DNA from: Actinernus sp. WN-2022
Taxonomy: Eukaryota; Cnidaria; Anthozoa; Actiniaria; Actinernidae
Direction of reading: 5' to 3'
DNA: 64,000 nucleotides
Assembly (NCBI GenBank): GCA_030867875.1
Contig: JAOWCC010001617.1
Span: 62,001-126,000, forward strand
In this document: piece after piece, positions 11,441 to 22,399 of the stretch
Layout: every line of letters starts with the position of its first letter
How positions within the stretch are numbered: the stretch's first letter is position 1
Translations under genes and position numbers: made by a program
The notes under the pieces: model-generated
What the model saw: only the letters and a program-made list of their open reading frames with translations
The model's database searches: none
What the model was told of the DNA's origin: nothing

Positions 11441-12108
11441 TGTCGGAACTTGTTTTCTCGCGACAAATATACTCACAATGTGTTTTGAAGATCTTCAGTT
11501 TAATGCTCTCTCTGGTCACAAACTCTCGCTCTCAATCCCGATTGACACTATCTCTCTGTTTACAATTCAAGCATCCTATATTAGCCGGTAACAAAACGAG
11601 CGGGGGACTGGAACCGAGTCAGTAAAACTAATTCAATTAATAACTAGTCAAAGTGAGCATTATTTTCCAAAAGAACAGATCAAACTTAGCTAGTCTGGAA
11701 AGTTTGGTGAACTTTGGCTCAATATTGACGATGCTAGAAGGCATCAAATGTGTCAATTTTCCCATACAAACTCTCTTATTTTTTAACGTTGTCCCTCCAA
11801 ACCATACTTTCATTGTAAAAATTTGGAGGGACAAAGAAATTTCAATTGCTTATAATTCAGACGAGATTCACTCAAATCACGTCAAACTTGGCACACATGC
11901 TAATTTCAACATGCTCTATAATGTGATGAACTTCATTTTAGAATTAGAGTAATTCTGATAAACTCGGTCCCAGTCCCCTGCTCGTTTTGTTACCGGCTAA
12001 TTAACACGATGTATGTTGTCGTGACTGGCTAGTTATTTTTGTTCACTCGTCACTCATCACACTTGTCTCTCGAGATTACATGATTATACTAATGCCCAGT
12101 TCCCGACA
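11441..12108 (-). repeat. 5' LTR of the BEL element, interrupted by a MITE
   Basis: 668 bp, equal to the 248 bp left LTR plus an insertion of exactly 420 bp at 11581-12000. Apart from the insertion it has one base difference from the other LTR. Confidence 0.9.
11581..12000. mobile_element. 420 bp MITE in the BEL 5' LTR
   Basis: Ends are TTAGCCGGTAACAAAACGAG and its inverse, continuing into GGGGACTGG/CCAGTCCCC, so the TIRs are about 28 bp. The empty site is seen in the other LTR and shows that at most 2 bp of target were duplicated. Interior AT-rich, no credible protein. Confidence 0.85.
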
Positions 12109-12274
12109 AAGCTATAGATCACAGGAGCAACCCAGCCATACAAACTGTGAAATTTGGAATATTTAAAGCTCATTATTCTAACAGTTTTCAACATATTACG
12201 CTCAAATTTTTAGTATTTTAATACTAAATGTGGTATGCTCTTTTAATTTATGAAGTCTATATGCAAGCTTAATT

Positions 12275-12408
12275 GAAAGGCTGCGTGCAACAAGGGCGTA
12301 AGTGATTACTGATCACATTCTAAATTCTCCTTCAAATTCTTTGTTTTCTAAGGGAGAATTTAGAATGTGATCAGGAGTCACTTACGCCCTTGTTGCACGC
12401 AGCCTTTC
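12275..12408. mobile_element. 134 bp hairpin MITE
   Basis: Almost the whole element folds back on itself from GAAAGGCTGCGTGCAACAAG to its inverse. AATT flanks both sides (12271-12274, 12409-12412), and the uninterrupted site is visible in the left arm of the outer element near 770-785. Confidence 0.85.
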
Positions 12409-12867
12409 AATTTGTTTGTTGGTTGATGTGCGATTTATGCTAATGAGGCAATATTTAATAATAATAATAATGTTAACTGAAACTCGCCTATAAAAGAAAA
12501 GAAAAAAGGGCAATTAAGTTACCAAATTTGGTGCAATTATAGAATACACCACATGTCGAAAGCTCACTTAAAAACTGTTCCAAAACTGTGCCAAATTCCC
12601 CATTATAGTGCAGGTGTATGTTGTGTCGTTCTATTAATGACTTGGTCGAAAATGGTTCTAAAGGTTCTTTTTATTACTTCAGGGTTAGGTTTTTAGAAGA
12701 TTTATATAAATATTTGAGAAAATGAATTATTAATAATCCAAGTTGCGGGGTATTCTATACAAATTATTATTCCCCATATTTATAATACTGTAGCTAGAGA
12801 TTTCAAATTTCACTCGCATTTTGCAACCCCCAAAGAGGACAAAACAAAAACCTTTCCGGATACCCAC

Positions 12868-13508
12868 CTGACACAGAAAGGCCGTATTTATTCCTCCTCC
12901 TCTCCACTATGCGTGTTGACACCCTAAATAGTTGGGCAATGGTGAGGACCTTCAATCCTCCCTCCAAAAGAAAAGATAACTGCTTTTCCTTTATCTCGAA
13001 TGCTAGTCGTCCACGCCGCTTAGTGAAAACTTGAGGAGCAAACTCAACGGCTTGCTGTTGTACATCTTGGACTTGGGCCTCGTTTGTCAGCTGGTTACAA
13101 GAGGGTCTGAATGGGCTTAACTGACTACTGAAACTGACAAATGACGATTTTTTTACTGACAACCGAAAAATAACTGACAACTGACAAATTTGGTTTGTGT
13201 GGGTCAAACATCGTAAATTTTCTCTAGTAATGACTAACTAGGGCTAACTTACAACTGACAAATGGCCAAAATTTTAACTGACAACTGACATGTAGACCCC
13301 CCCCCCCCCCCCATTCAGACCTTTTACAAGCTTCCCCGAGCAGGCTGATAATTTCATCCATTTGAGAATGGTTGTCAAGGTTAACCAACGAGCGAATGAG
13401 GTAGTCGAGTCTTAAGACTAATCCATCGATTTCAAGTGGATCAATCAGGTTTTCCAGAGTCGTGATTGTTTGATTAACTGTATTGTAAGCATTCGCGTTT
13501 GCCGCCAT
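12868..13508 (-). pseudogene. First two exons of an integrase-like domesticated gene, truncated
   Basis: Exon 1 starts with ATG at 13508 and reads MAANANAYNTVNQ... to LLGEACKR near 13325. Exon 2 (13090-12868) reads from LTNEAQVQD through KRRGRLAFEIKEKQLSFLLE, an HTH-like IAQLFRVSTRIVERRRNKYG, and ends at a good donor (GTGGGT). These resemble the N terminus of metazoan proteins with a GRPR-type motif, a resolvase-like HTH and a downstream integrase core. The core is not seen: immediately downstream lies the 12.3 kb nested element. The gene is either interrupted by a huge intron or truncated. The intron holds a 16-base C run (13297-13312) and ACTGACAA repeats. Confidence 0.5.
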
Positions 13509-13510
13509 AT

Positions 13511-14137
13511 TGGTGCGCCCGCGTTAGTACAGTGGGTTCCCTCTTGAAGGGTGAAGCATTCATGCCACTGTCGGAAGATGAAAAGTGAAACTCCAATAAA
13601 ATGATCAAACTTGCATGTCGAATGACAGCCTGGAAAACAACCAATTTACAACGCGAAACTGTGTTTTTATTATGTGAAATTGACATGATCGTACGTAGTA
13701 AAATAAAAGTAAATCTTAAAAAGCGTTACTAGAATGTCGAATGTAAAACTCCAATGTCGAAAAGTAACATTCCAATGTCGAAAGTAAAACTCCAATATCG
13801 AAAGTAAAAATTCGATGTCGCAATGCGAAGCTACAATGTCGAATCGTAAAACTGAAATAGCGCATTATGGACAACAAAGTGAAATTGTAAACTTGAACTT
13901 AGCAAGCGAAAGTCGAATTTTGGCGGGGATATAACGCCATAGGATCGGGCCAGTACGTCCTTGGAAACTGCTATGGCGTGATCCAATCGCAGCAATCGTT
14001 ACAAATGAATTTGCTCTAGGCCAGTCAGAGGGCCAAGGTCAAATTCTGACTCAGACAGAGTCAGATATACTTCGCGCGCCCAGAGGTTCTCCCAGCCTTC
14101 TCGTCGATCCTAAACTTTGGCTTAGAGAGGGGGGTAG
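13511..14137. other. Intergenic, short degenerate repeat
   Basis: 13733-13870 holds about seven loose copies of AATGTCGAAAGTAAAACTCC. Nothing coding recognised in the rest. Confidence 0.6.
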
Positions 14138-14234
14138 GAACACTGCTGCGACGATCTCGAATCTGATTGGCTGAGTTCTTGTAACGTCAGATTCAATAGT
14201 CAGGGTAATATCTGTGGGTTTTTTTTCTAACCAA
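14138..14234. repeat. Repeat segment A, shared with 48394-48506
   Basis: GAACACTGCTG, GATTGGCTGA, TTCTTGTAACGTCAGAT and CAATAGTCAGG occur in the same order at 48394-48506, where segments B and C follow directly. Confidence 0.75.
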
Positions 14235-14262
14235 ATAAGGAACTTCTTATGTTCCTGACCGA

Positions 14263-14408
14263 TATTGCCAGTTACGGGCTAAGTGGAAATTGCCAGTTAC
14301 CGGCTAAGTAACAATTGCCAGTTACCGACTAAGTGGCAACATTGCCAGTTACCAGCTAAGTGGCAATTGCCAGTTACCGACTAAGTGGCAATTGCCAGTT
14401 ACTGACTA
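14263..14408. repeat. 25-bp tandem repeat
   Basis: About six copies of a unit starting ATTGCCAGTTACCGGCTAAG, with variable TGGCA ends. No coding sense. Confidence 0.85.
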
Positions 14409-15510
14409 AGTAAACGTAGCATAAACATATGGCACTTACTAGCCACCGTAGTTTCTTCACTGATGATAAGCCCTTTTCCATCAGCGTACAGCTCGAAAGA
14501 ATTCAACCATCTAGAGTCGCTGGTTCGGAGAAGCAATCAAATTTTGGTAGCGCGTTTTTCTCCATAACCATATTCTTGGTTCTTTCTACTTTCTCGTCGC
14601 CAGTGTTATGTTCCTGACCGATACCAGTATACTTAATAATCAGATTCAACTCAACAACACATTTAATACCAATATATGGCCGCCGCTTCCCTCGCACATG
14701 GTCCATAATATCCAGCATGCTTAGCGAGCTAAACCACTACATGCAGAACTGAGTAAAACAACTGAAGACGTTTAAAATGTCAGACGAAACTATACTGACT
14801 GCAGCATTCTCAGTCGCACTAAACAAACAAGAGGCTGGGTGCAGCCTTAAGTCGGGCTGTATACACATGATCGTCATCCGCGCCTTGTCTTCGCCCCCAT
14901 TTCGATTTTTCTACATTTCTTACATTCCAGACATTCCATTCTAGGGCGTGGTAACTTGGGAAGGGTGGTGCTCCACTCCTATTATTTATTAGGAGTGGGG
15001 TAGGGGAGTTATCAGTCGCAGTGACTTTAACCAAGAGACCGTCACATAAGTGATGGTCTCTTGCTTTAACTCTCTGCTCCCCCATGATATATATGTAATT
15101 TAATATTTTTGTTTTTCATCATATGTAAATTAGAGATGTGTTTTTCTCGTATGAAAATTCAAGAAGTTGACCTTTTACTGTAAACACTACTTATTCATAC
15201 GCTTACAATTTACAGTCTGCTGTTCTGTTCAATTACTGCAGGGTCCGAGTACTTATAGAATAATATTTTTTTATTGAAAGATACCACCAGTGGTACCGTT
15301 TTGATACAAAGATAGCAACAAAAACAGAATTACAATGACAAATATACTTACAATCCCTTACTATTAAATACAATCATTAAAAAAATCAGTAAAGTAATAA
15401 CAATATTTTGCTATAATTGAATTATATATCCTTCATTGTTAAACAGTATAGAAAGAGATCTCGCTGACTAAAACTATTGAAGGCCGTACTGTTCGTATCT
15501 AGTACATTAC
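14409..15510. other. Non-coding, partly repeat-derived
   Basis: No gene recognised. 14960-15230 has words also found at 18359-18480 (CTCTCTGCTCCCC, ATATATGTAATTTAATA, TTGACCTTTTA, AAACACTACTTATTC), so it is probably another diverged piece of that family. A short inverted repeat around ACTCCTATTATTTATTAGGAGT lies near 14974-14995. Confidence 0.5.
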
Positions 15511-15887
15511 AGGAGCCCATTACCAGGAGCGTTACTCTGTTATAGGTTGGGTCCCCAGCACAGAGGTAGATGAGGCTATTTTTAGATTCGAAATTCCAGC
15601 GAAAAGAGGTTGCCGCCATGTTGGTGCCCTTAAACAATAGATCCCTCGTTAGCTTCTTTTGTTGGGCACCAACATTTGAATCTCTGGGGATTGAGTGAAA
15701 ACCAGCAATTCGAATTCCCGCGTTGAAAGTGAGAAGAATGATAATGAGAAGTAACGTTAGCTATCTGATTGGCTAAGAATAGCCTACCTTTGTTCTTTTT
15801 CGCGCGAAACGCAATTCTAAAAATAGCCTCATCTACCTCTGTGCTGGGGTACAGACACAGTGGGGAAGATCCTGGTAATGGGCTCCT
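15511..15887. mobile_element. AGGAGCCC-family MITE, copy 1
   Basis: TIRs AGGAGCCCATTACCAGGA... Exact 9 bp target duplication GTACATTAC at 15502-15510 and 15888-15896, which suggests mobilisation by a Mutator-like transposase. It contains a CGCCATGTTGG block common to all copies. Other copies: 53569-53953 and 61549-61879. Confidence 0.88.
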
Positions 15888-16280
15888 GTACATTACTAAT
15901 AAAATTATCTCTATAAAGATTTACCAATTTGTTATTATTACGCCATACACTTCATGAAGTAATGAAATTCGTCACCTATTTCATTAAGATTACAAAGCGA
16001 ACAAATGCGGCCGCTCATAATCAACTTTTGTCTCAGTGTTTATCTTTATCCCATAATATATTATAAGTTGTATCCTGTCCATCCTGTAATGGAGCTGTCA
16101 CTATATTTCACTACTGTTCTTTCTACAGTCATATTAATTGTATTCGTGGTCAATTGGTGTGCCTCTGTGTAACTTTATCTACTGTTTTCATAACTGAAAT
16201 GCCTGTTGGTTATCTCTATTCGTATTTGAGTTATGGCCTAATGACCTGGGGTACGGCTGTTAAGACTAGACTAAGTAATC
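15888..16280. other. Intergenic, no gene recognised
   Basis: AT-rich, only short frames, no repeat identified within the window. Confidence 0.5.
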
Positions 16281-16401
16281 AAGAGCCCATCTGGGCTTTC
16301 ACTCGGGCCACATGAGATTGAAGATGAAATACACTTTCATTTGAAATCCTCTTAGTAATAAACCAAAGGGAAGAATTATTAGCTGAATTTAGCAGTCTTT
16401 A
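16281..16401. repeat. Repeat segment B, shared with 48510-48638
   Basis: AAGAGCCCATCTGGGCTTTC through TTAGCAGTCTTTAGG matches 48510-48638. There it is joined directly to segment C, whereas here about 1.96 kb intervenes. Confidence 0.85.
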
Positions 16402-16428
16402 GGGACGGGGGTATAGTTTTGAGAAAGG

Positions 16429-17909
16429 TACGGAGCCCTGTAAGGGCCACCCACAAACACATTTTATGGAAGAATATCGCGCGATAAAGTGTTACTATCG
16501 AGCAATACTGCTTTATCATCGCGCGATACTGCTTTATTATAGCGCGATACTGTGTTCTCCTTTATTATCGTGCGATACCGTTTTATTATCGCGCGATAAA
16601 TTGTTATTTTAAAATACGTACATTACTTAGGCCCAGTTCAGACGCCGCTCTTACCATGAGCCGAACTTAATTCAAACGCCGTGCTTACCATGAGCCGTAC
16701 CAAATGCATACATTATGTTAATGCATTTTAAAAATATTATAATGAATGTAAAATGGTTTTAATCAGTATAATCAGCCGTGAAGTCCGGCTGAAGTGCGAC
16801 TGTTGATTCAGACGCCGAGCTTTCCATCAGTCAAATGCGAGATTTTTTTTATTGAAGTCATTCAAAATACATTTAATCAAAGCGGTTGCTATTACAAAAA
16901 TTGTATAACGAAAACTTAAAAATAAACAATATAAAGTTAATCATGGTATTGTTTTCTCCTTCGTCAGTCCCTAAAATAATTTCTAAGGTATTTAATTTAA
17001 GGCTGAAAAGGGGCAATACACAAAGAGATGCATCATTATTTCTTCTTCCTTATGACAGAAGGAACAACGAGGGTTATCGTTCAGTTTAAATTTGAACAAA
17101 TCCTTATTAAGAAAAAGGCAATTATTTAATATTTTGTATTGAAAATTCCTAAGATAAGATTCAATTGTCGTCTTATATATCCGATTATATACTGATTTCC
17201 AGTCTATTTCATTAACTTTTAAACCCTATTGTCGATGTATTGTATCTGAACACATCATTGTTACTTACTGGTTGGGTGGACTTCAGTAATGACTTCCAGT
17301 GTTGAGGAATTGCATGGATAATACCGAAGCCAAGCAAAAAAATCATTCTTACTAAGACCAACTGATTTAGCTTTTTCCCAAAAATGATTGTTCCTTAACA
17401 AGTGGCGCATTTGCCTGTAGCCTAGACAGCTTCCGCTTCCCTGGAGTTCCACTGATTTCTATGGCGTCAGTACTGTAGTACTTTGTCCTTCGTAAATTGT
17501 TACTTCTCGGAACACGTTCGCGTTTAAGCTGGCGAAGTCTCATCTTGATGGCGTGATAAATTAAAGAAAAGCAAGGATTTCCATATAATTCAGGCTTAGA
17601 TTAAAGTATTTCTCGACTAATGCATCCCTGTTATTTTAAATATAATTTTGAATCAGCAGTAAGTATTCAGGTCAAGCCAAATTCGTTGTCGGAAGAGAAA
17701 CATATAAAGGAGAAGAGCATTATGACGTAGCATGTTCGCCGCCATGTTGTCTAGCTAAGTAATGTACGTATTTTAAAATAACACATTATCGCGCGATATT
17801 AAAACAGTATCGCGCGATAATAAAGCAGTATCGCGCGATAATATAGCAGTATCGCGCGATATTCTTTCATAAAATTTGTGTTTGTGGGTGGCCCTTACAG
17901 GGCTCCGTA
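16429..17909. mobile_element. Non-autonomous TIR element with TATCGCGCGATA arrays
   Basis: The ends TACGGAGCCCTGTAAGGGCC and its inverse define a 1481 bp element with TIRs of about 200 bp (16429-16632 and 17758-17909). Each TIR carries four or five copies of the self-complementary word TATCGCGCGATA, some with one base changed. No clear target duplication. The interior carries a LINE-derived fragment (16930-17440), not a transposase. Confidence 0.8.
16930..17440 (-). pseudogene. LINE ORF2 C-terminal fragment
   Basis: Minus-strand translation gives GIIHAIPQHWKSLLK, then after a frameshift near 17225 EIDWKSVYNRIYKTTIESYL and LFKFKLNDNPRCSFCHKEE. This is the zinc-binding C-terminal segment of a LINE reverse transcriptase (zf-RVT-like C...C...). 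Short, frameshifted and lacking the catalytic domain. It lies wholly inside the TIR element. Confidence 0.75.
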
Positions 17910-18281
17910 GAAATCAGAATAGGAGATTAATCAGTTTTCTCATGCAATCATATAATTTCAAGAACTTCAAAACAGTAAAAACACAGAGAAGAAAAGCGAG
18001 CAGACAGGTAGCCCAAGCCCAAGCCGTATCATACGGTTAACAGTTATTCCACTAGGTCAGAGCATTAACCTCATGCTCATCTACGTTTTTCGACTTAGCC
18101 GCGATATTGATGAAATTGTAACCTGGCAATAGTTTGGATGAGTGGGATTGGTACTTAATTTTTTTCAAGGGGACGGGTGGAGGTAAAAAAATATATTCTC
18201 ATGTCAGATGGGGGGTTGGTTTAGTAAAAAAAAGTTTTGAGAGGGGGTGCAAATTTTGTTAAACATTTGTTTCGGAAAAAC

Positions 18282-18318
<37 letters not shown>

Positions 18319-18358
18319 ACACACCCCCCTGCGACGTAATAAACGATCGGTCCCTTAA
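17910..18358. other. Non-coding with a 36-base C tract
   Basis: No gene recognised. C run at 18283-18318 between ACA and ACACACCCCCC. The stretch is absent from the homologous join at 48638/48639. Confidence 0.6.
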
Positions 18359-19088
18359 GAGTGGCCGGTAGCGCGGTGACTTTCATTCTCTGCTCCCCTA
18401 GTATATATGTAATTTTTTTTTTTTTTCTCGTGTGTTGACCTTTTAATTTAAACACTACTTATTCGTTTAACACACTGCATTTGAGCAGGCATATATTCAT
18501 TGTTTTGAACCCGAGAATTAACCGTACTGTCGTACTTCATGGTCCCTTTCTTTAGTAGTGGGTTGTCGGTCAGGTGATTGTAAACTCTCGTCATTTAGCA
18601 CAGAAAATGTATTCTGATGAATAGGGATCGGGTTGTCATGTAAGAAAGATGGCTCTTGAACAAACTGATAAGCTTCAGTAGGTTGTGTAGTCTCGGAACA
18701 CTGGAGACGTTGGTCTTTCATTGTCTTCTTTTTTGTATTCTTGATTATTTTTTTTAAGTTTGAAAGTCGGATCTCAGCTTTATTATATCCGCTTTCAACT
18801 CGCCATTTTCAACTTCTAGGTCAATAATATATTCGTGATGACAGCATCTTGATTTCGGTCTTGTATACCTATTATCTTGCTGCACTAATTTGTCTTCCAA
18901 ATGACTGAGTTTGGTTTCTTGATTCGTGTTTTGATGTGACGAGAGTAAGAATTCATTACGCATATCACTTAGGTCAGCCTCCATGTTACAAATCAAGGTC
19001 GTTAAAGCAGCGAGAGAGTTCTTATTGCGGGCTAACAATCCTCATGAAGAATCTCAAGAATTCCGTCTCTTCCGGTTTGAATTTGACT
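18359..19088. repeat. Repeat segment C, shared with 48639-49367
   Basis: Long, highly similar match from GAGTGGCCGGTAGCGCGGTG to TCCGGTTTGAATTTGAC, with small indels. The other copy follows segments A and B without interruption. Confidence 0.88.
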
Positions 19089-19291
19089 CATGTGTATGTT
19101 GCTTTTGGAGTTTCAAGGATATGTTGATCCAAAACTACAGGCTCTTGGGGTTTTTCATTGACTTGTGAACTTGTAGGCTCTGTAATTTGCTTTCTTTTCT
19201 TAGTATAACATAAAGTGTTGAACATGTTCATGTTCTCAAGCATGTCGCGCGTGACCTCTGTTTCTTCATTCATTAAGTTCTCTACTTTCAT
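18518..19291 (-). pseudogene. Coiled-coil protein fragments, repeat-borne
   Basis: Three short minus-strand frames: 19291-19088 (MKVENLMNEETEVTRDMLEN), 19038-18754 (NSLAALTTLICNMEADLSDM, then heptad-like LSHLEDKLVQQDN and LEVENGELKADI) and 18721-18518 (VQEPSFLHDNPIPIHQNTF). The middle one starts at a TTG after stops, so it is an exon or a broken frame. The coiled coil resembles LINE ORF1 or gag-type proteins, but no family is recognised. The 48.8-49.3 kb copy is broken too, which favours a mobile-element origin over a host gene. Confidence 0.4.
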
Positions 19292-19384
19292 CTGTAATCT
19301 GGGAAACTCAATCTTTGCCCATGCCTTGGCACATAACTATTCCTGTTGTTAAGTAGACGTGGATGATTATAAGTAAAATCCTTC

Positions 19385-19700
19385 GACAGCTTGTACCGTT
19401 TCCGCTAGGTCAATATCCTCGCTGGAACGAAATAACTTGATCTCAATACTCTCTGATCCAACTTACGGTAAATTTAAATCTCTGACAGTTTTTAAGAGAC
19501 TCATAATATTATTGGTCTTGAAGTGCCTTCACCCAAAATAAGATGTTCTCCTCGGATGTTTTAAATGCATCACAGCGAGCCGATGGCTTATAGATTCCAA
19601 TATCTATTTCTTCGAATTTTAGCTTTCCGGATCCTGGCCCCTTCACTGGCTCCAGGTCGTCGTACGTGTCGTATATAAAATCACTGGCCATCTGGGTAAA
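19385..19700 (-). CDS. Hypothetical acidic exon(s), uncertain
   Basis: From an ATG at 19691 the minus strand encodes MASDFIYDTYDDLEPVKGPG, then LKFEEIDIGIYKPSARCDAF and LFWVKALQDQ before a stop at 19509. A GTAAGT donor-like site occurs near 19462, and 19480-19385 also reads open (ESIEIKLFRSSEDIDLAETV). I do not recognise a family. It could be a host exon pair upstream of the coiled-coil fragments, or a repeat remnant. Confidence 0.25.
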
Positions 19701-19794
19701 AAACGCGGTTCTTCGGCTCCGACAATAGCGCCAGTTGAAATATCCTGAGCCTGTTGGAAGGCTTTCGCACGAGTGAAGTTAAATAAAACATTAA

Positions 19795-20520
19795 ACTGGC
19801 TTACTAATCATGTAAACAACATCTGCAAATCTGCCTCCTTGGCTATCAGGAACATTGGTAAGATCAGGAACATTTAAGCCAAGCTGACTGTGAAAGGTTG
19901 CATTGGTCCATGCATTCATTACGTCAAAACTTGACTCATGCAACAGTATCTTGTTTGGTTTACCAGCAACGGAACTTGACAAGCTCCAGCGTGTTCAAAA
20001 TATGGATGCCAGACTTGTTACCAGGGTGAAGAAATCTGATCACATCTCCCCTGTACTGCGCAAACTCCATTGGTTACCGGTCAGAGACAGAATTACTTTT
20101 AAGCTACTTTTAATTACGTTTAAGGCTCTTCATGGCCAAGCGCCAGTCTACATTAACGAACTCTTGAACCTTTACAAACCTGCCCGTTCTCTTAGGTCCT
20201 CTACACTTAATTTATTATCAGTCCCTAGATCGAACACTAAGACATACGGTGACAGATCGTTTTCAGTTGCTGCGGCAAGATTATGGAATTCGCTACCAGT
20301 ACATCTAAGATGCACAGACTCTTTAAGCCATTTTAAATCATCACTTAAGACCTTTCTTTTCAGTAGTAGTTAGTTTTTTATAGTTTATATATATATTTAA
20401 TTAGATTAATTAGTCTTTTGTAGAAATAGTTATTTTACTATTGTAAGGGCATCGAGACTTATATATATGCTCCTAATACGTTTTAAATTATTACTTAAGA
20501 CCTTTATTTTCAGTAGTAGT
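19795..20520 (+). pseudogene. CR1/L2-like LINE 3' end
   Basis: Starts in one frame with HVNNICKSASLAIRNIGKIR (about 19806-19870), shifts frame, then reads VHAFITSKLDSCNSILFGLP through HISPVLRKLHWLPVRDRITF and AARLWNSLP to a stop at 20373. This is the conserved C terminus of CR1/L2-type LINE reverse transcriptases. 20374-20520 is 3' UTR, with a block TTAGTCTTTTGTAGAA...GCATCGAGACTTAT also seen at 25766-25875. 5'-truncated and non-functional. Confidence 0.85.
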
Positions 20521-22015
20521 TAGTTTATATTATATTTTCAAAAACTCATGAATAATTAATGAGCATTTTGTCCAATCAGATGAAGCAAATCAGTCACGTG
20601 CATGGTCCTTTATACCTGATAAAATCTCATCATTCTAAAAAGCCCGGGGAGGGCAAATTTTTTTTTTGGGCCCCAGTTCAGATCAATGAACAACTTTACC
20701 ATGAGGCCTTGCGCGCCCAATCCAAGATGGCGGACAAAGATGGCGGACTTGGGGAAAGGAAATTGTTCTCGGGGTGGTGCTAGTAAACTTTTGACAACTG
20801 TGATGACGTAATTCAAGAAACTACGTGATATTGCCATAATAAAGGGAGGAGTGGGTCAGTGCAGTAAGAAATAATACGCAGTGGGTGGCTGGCGGGAACA
20901 TGATTACGAATTCGGCACCGGCTTTTGCACGGATCGGTGGGATTTTTAGTATTCTTACTAAACTGGATTTCTAAATGGCGCCGAATAAGGGTTTGAAAAA
21001 TCTCGGAAACTCTTGTTTCCTGAACAGTGCAATTTTGTTCGGGTTGCGATACCTAGTTTGACACATTTTGTGCGTTTTTCCGTTTTTCCGGACATCAACC
21101 GAAAAGCTGCAAGTTGAAAGGTGAGAATTTTAAGTTTCCTTATTAACTTTAATTACTTATGATTCTATTCCGATTGTGCAAAGCAATTATTCTCTTGCTG
21201 AGAGAGAACAAGGCGATCAAGCTTAATAAATACCCTAAGTGCTATTACGGTAAAACAAAGTGAATGTTAAAAAACTAATTTCCTTACGCAAGGAACAAAG
21301 GAACAAAGTATATTTTGTAAACATTTTGTAGTATAAATTCATAAGAAAATATTATATATTTTTAATTTGTATAATATATTTAAATATAGTATAAATAAAG
21401 TTGACTTGACTTGAAATATAATTTTAAAAAGTATAGCACTCCCTGAGGACCATCCCCCCCCCCCCCCCTCCTAGTTCTACCCATCCATACTTATGAAGCC
21501 TTTTTTTTTACTTTTCCAATACTTTATGCAGTTATAAAAAAAACATATTCATATATATGTATGTATTTGTGATATTTGTACCAGGTAGAGAAAGAGCAGT
21601 ATGGTACTAATTGTAATTTTGGGTGACTTTAACAATTGCACTTATTAAATCATAAACCCCTACCCCACATGTATACTGATTTGTTTCAGTTCAACACCCT
21701 TTGACTAATAGTTGAAGTCTCGTATTTCTTTACAGTAACAATAAATACAATAAAATGTACTTCTTTAATTATTAACCAACACATGCTTGAACTAATTTTT
21801 TGTGCCATCCAACAAGAGGATGTATATAGTGACATGACCTCATGACTTCCTTCATAAATATAAGCTACCCCATGGAGCTTTTGAACTTTTCTAGTTGTGA
21901 TGTTGGAAGTAAAAGGTAAATTAGTTGGATTTTAAGGAATAAAAAACCTAGCTGTAATACTGGTAATTTTTGTAATTGTCAGAAAACATAACGTATTATA
22001 AAACACAAATAGAAT

Positions 22016-22399
22016 GCAAGCAACCGTGGACGACGATCCTGCTGGTGTACGTTGGATCAGTGATTGATCTAATCGGCTGAACACATAAAACTAAAAATAG
22101 CAAAGCCGACACAACGTAAATTTTAGAGGTTTATAACGATATTTCGGCTGGCCAAACCAGCCTTCTTCAGGTAATATGAAGAAATGTTATTACATTGGCG
22201 AACGTGACTAACTAGAAATATAGGTTACGAAATACAGGAAATAGATGACAAATGATTGACACTATAAATATAGAAAATAACAAGATAATGAGGTTATATA
22301 TATATACCAGCTAGTATGACTCGTCACGGATGTTGAGACCATAAGGTACGAGTGTTCTAGCTTGTGTAATGAGAGCAGCTTCTCTGGCCTTATAAAACA
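22016..22399 (-). mobile_element. Penelope-like element 3' fragment
   Basis: Minus-strand match to the GIY-YIG C terminus and tail of the PLE at 29940-30060 and 46725-46885: CAAGCAACCGTGGACGACGA, GGCTGGCCAAACCAGCC and the GAAGCTGCTCTCATTAC region. Severely 5'-truncated. It sits in the left arm of the palindromic element only, so it inserted after the palindrome formed. Confidence 0.8.

Larger units (their letters stand above)
1581..12108 (-). mobile_element. BEL/Pao LTR retrotransposon, minus strand
   Basis: Two LTRs (1581-1828 and 11441-12108) open with TGTCGG and close with CCGACA and flank a gag-protease-RT-RNase H-integrase order. Gene order and the DUF1759/DUF1758/peptidase A17-type proteins are those of BEL/Pao elements. 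AAGC is repeated at 1577-1580 and 12109-12112 as target duplication (4 bases seen). The LTRs differ at one base once the 420 bp MITE in the right copy is ignored. The polyprotein has three small lesions and gag is split by a 4.1 kb foldback element, so this copy cannot make its proteins. Confidence 0.9.
432..12759. mobile_element. Outer inverted-repeat (foldback-type) DNA element, split by a BEL retrotransposon
   Basis: The left end TATAGAATACCCCGCAACTT reads inverted at the right end (about 12740-12759). The left arm (432 to about 1075) pairs with 1409-1576 followed by 12113-12759, and 1076-1408 is the loop. Removing the BEL insertion leaves an element of about 1.8 kb that is mostly two arms. 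A TA dinucleotide flanks each end. Each arm also carries a smaller terminal unit of about 225 bp (432-657 and its mate) that begins and ends with the same TATAGAATAC-type word. No transposase is encoded, so it is non-autonomous. The right arm was further interrupted by a 134 bp MITE at 12275-12408. Confidence 0.75.

Noticed and set aside
11653..11952. 99 aa frame in the 420 bp MITE
   Set aside because: The MITE is too short for a transposase and the frame has no family resemblance.
19791..19982. 63 aa minus-strand frame opposite the LINE
   Set aside because: Shadow of the plus-strand LINE reverse transcriptase sequence.
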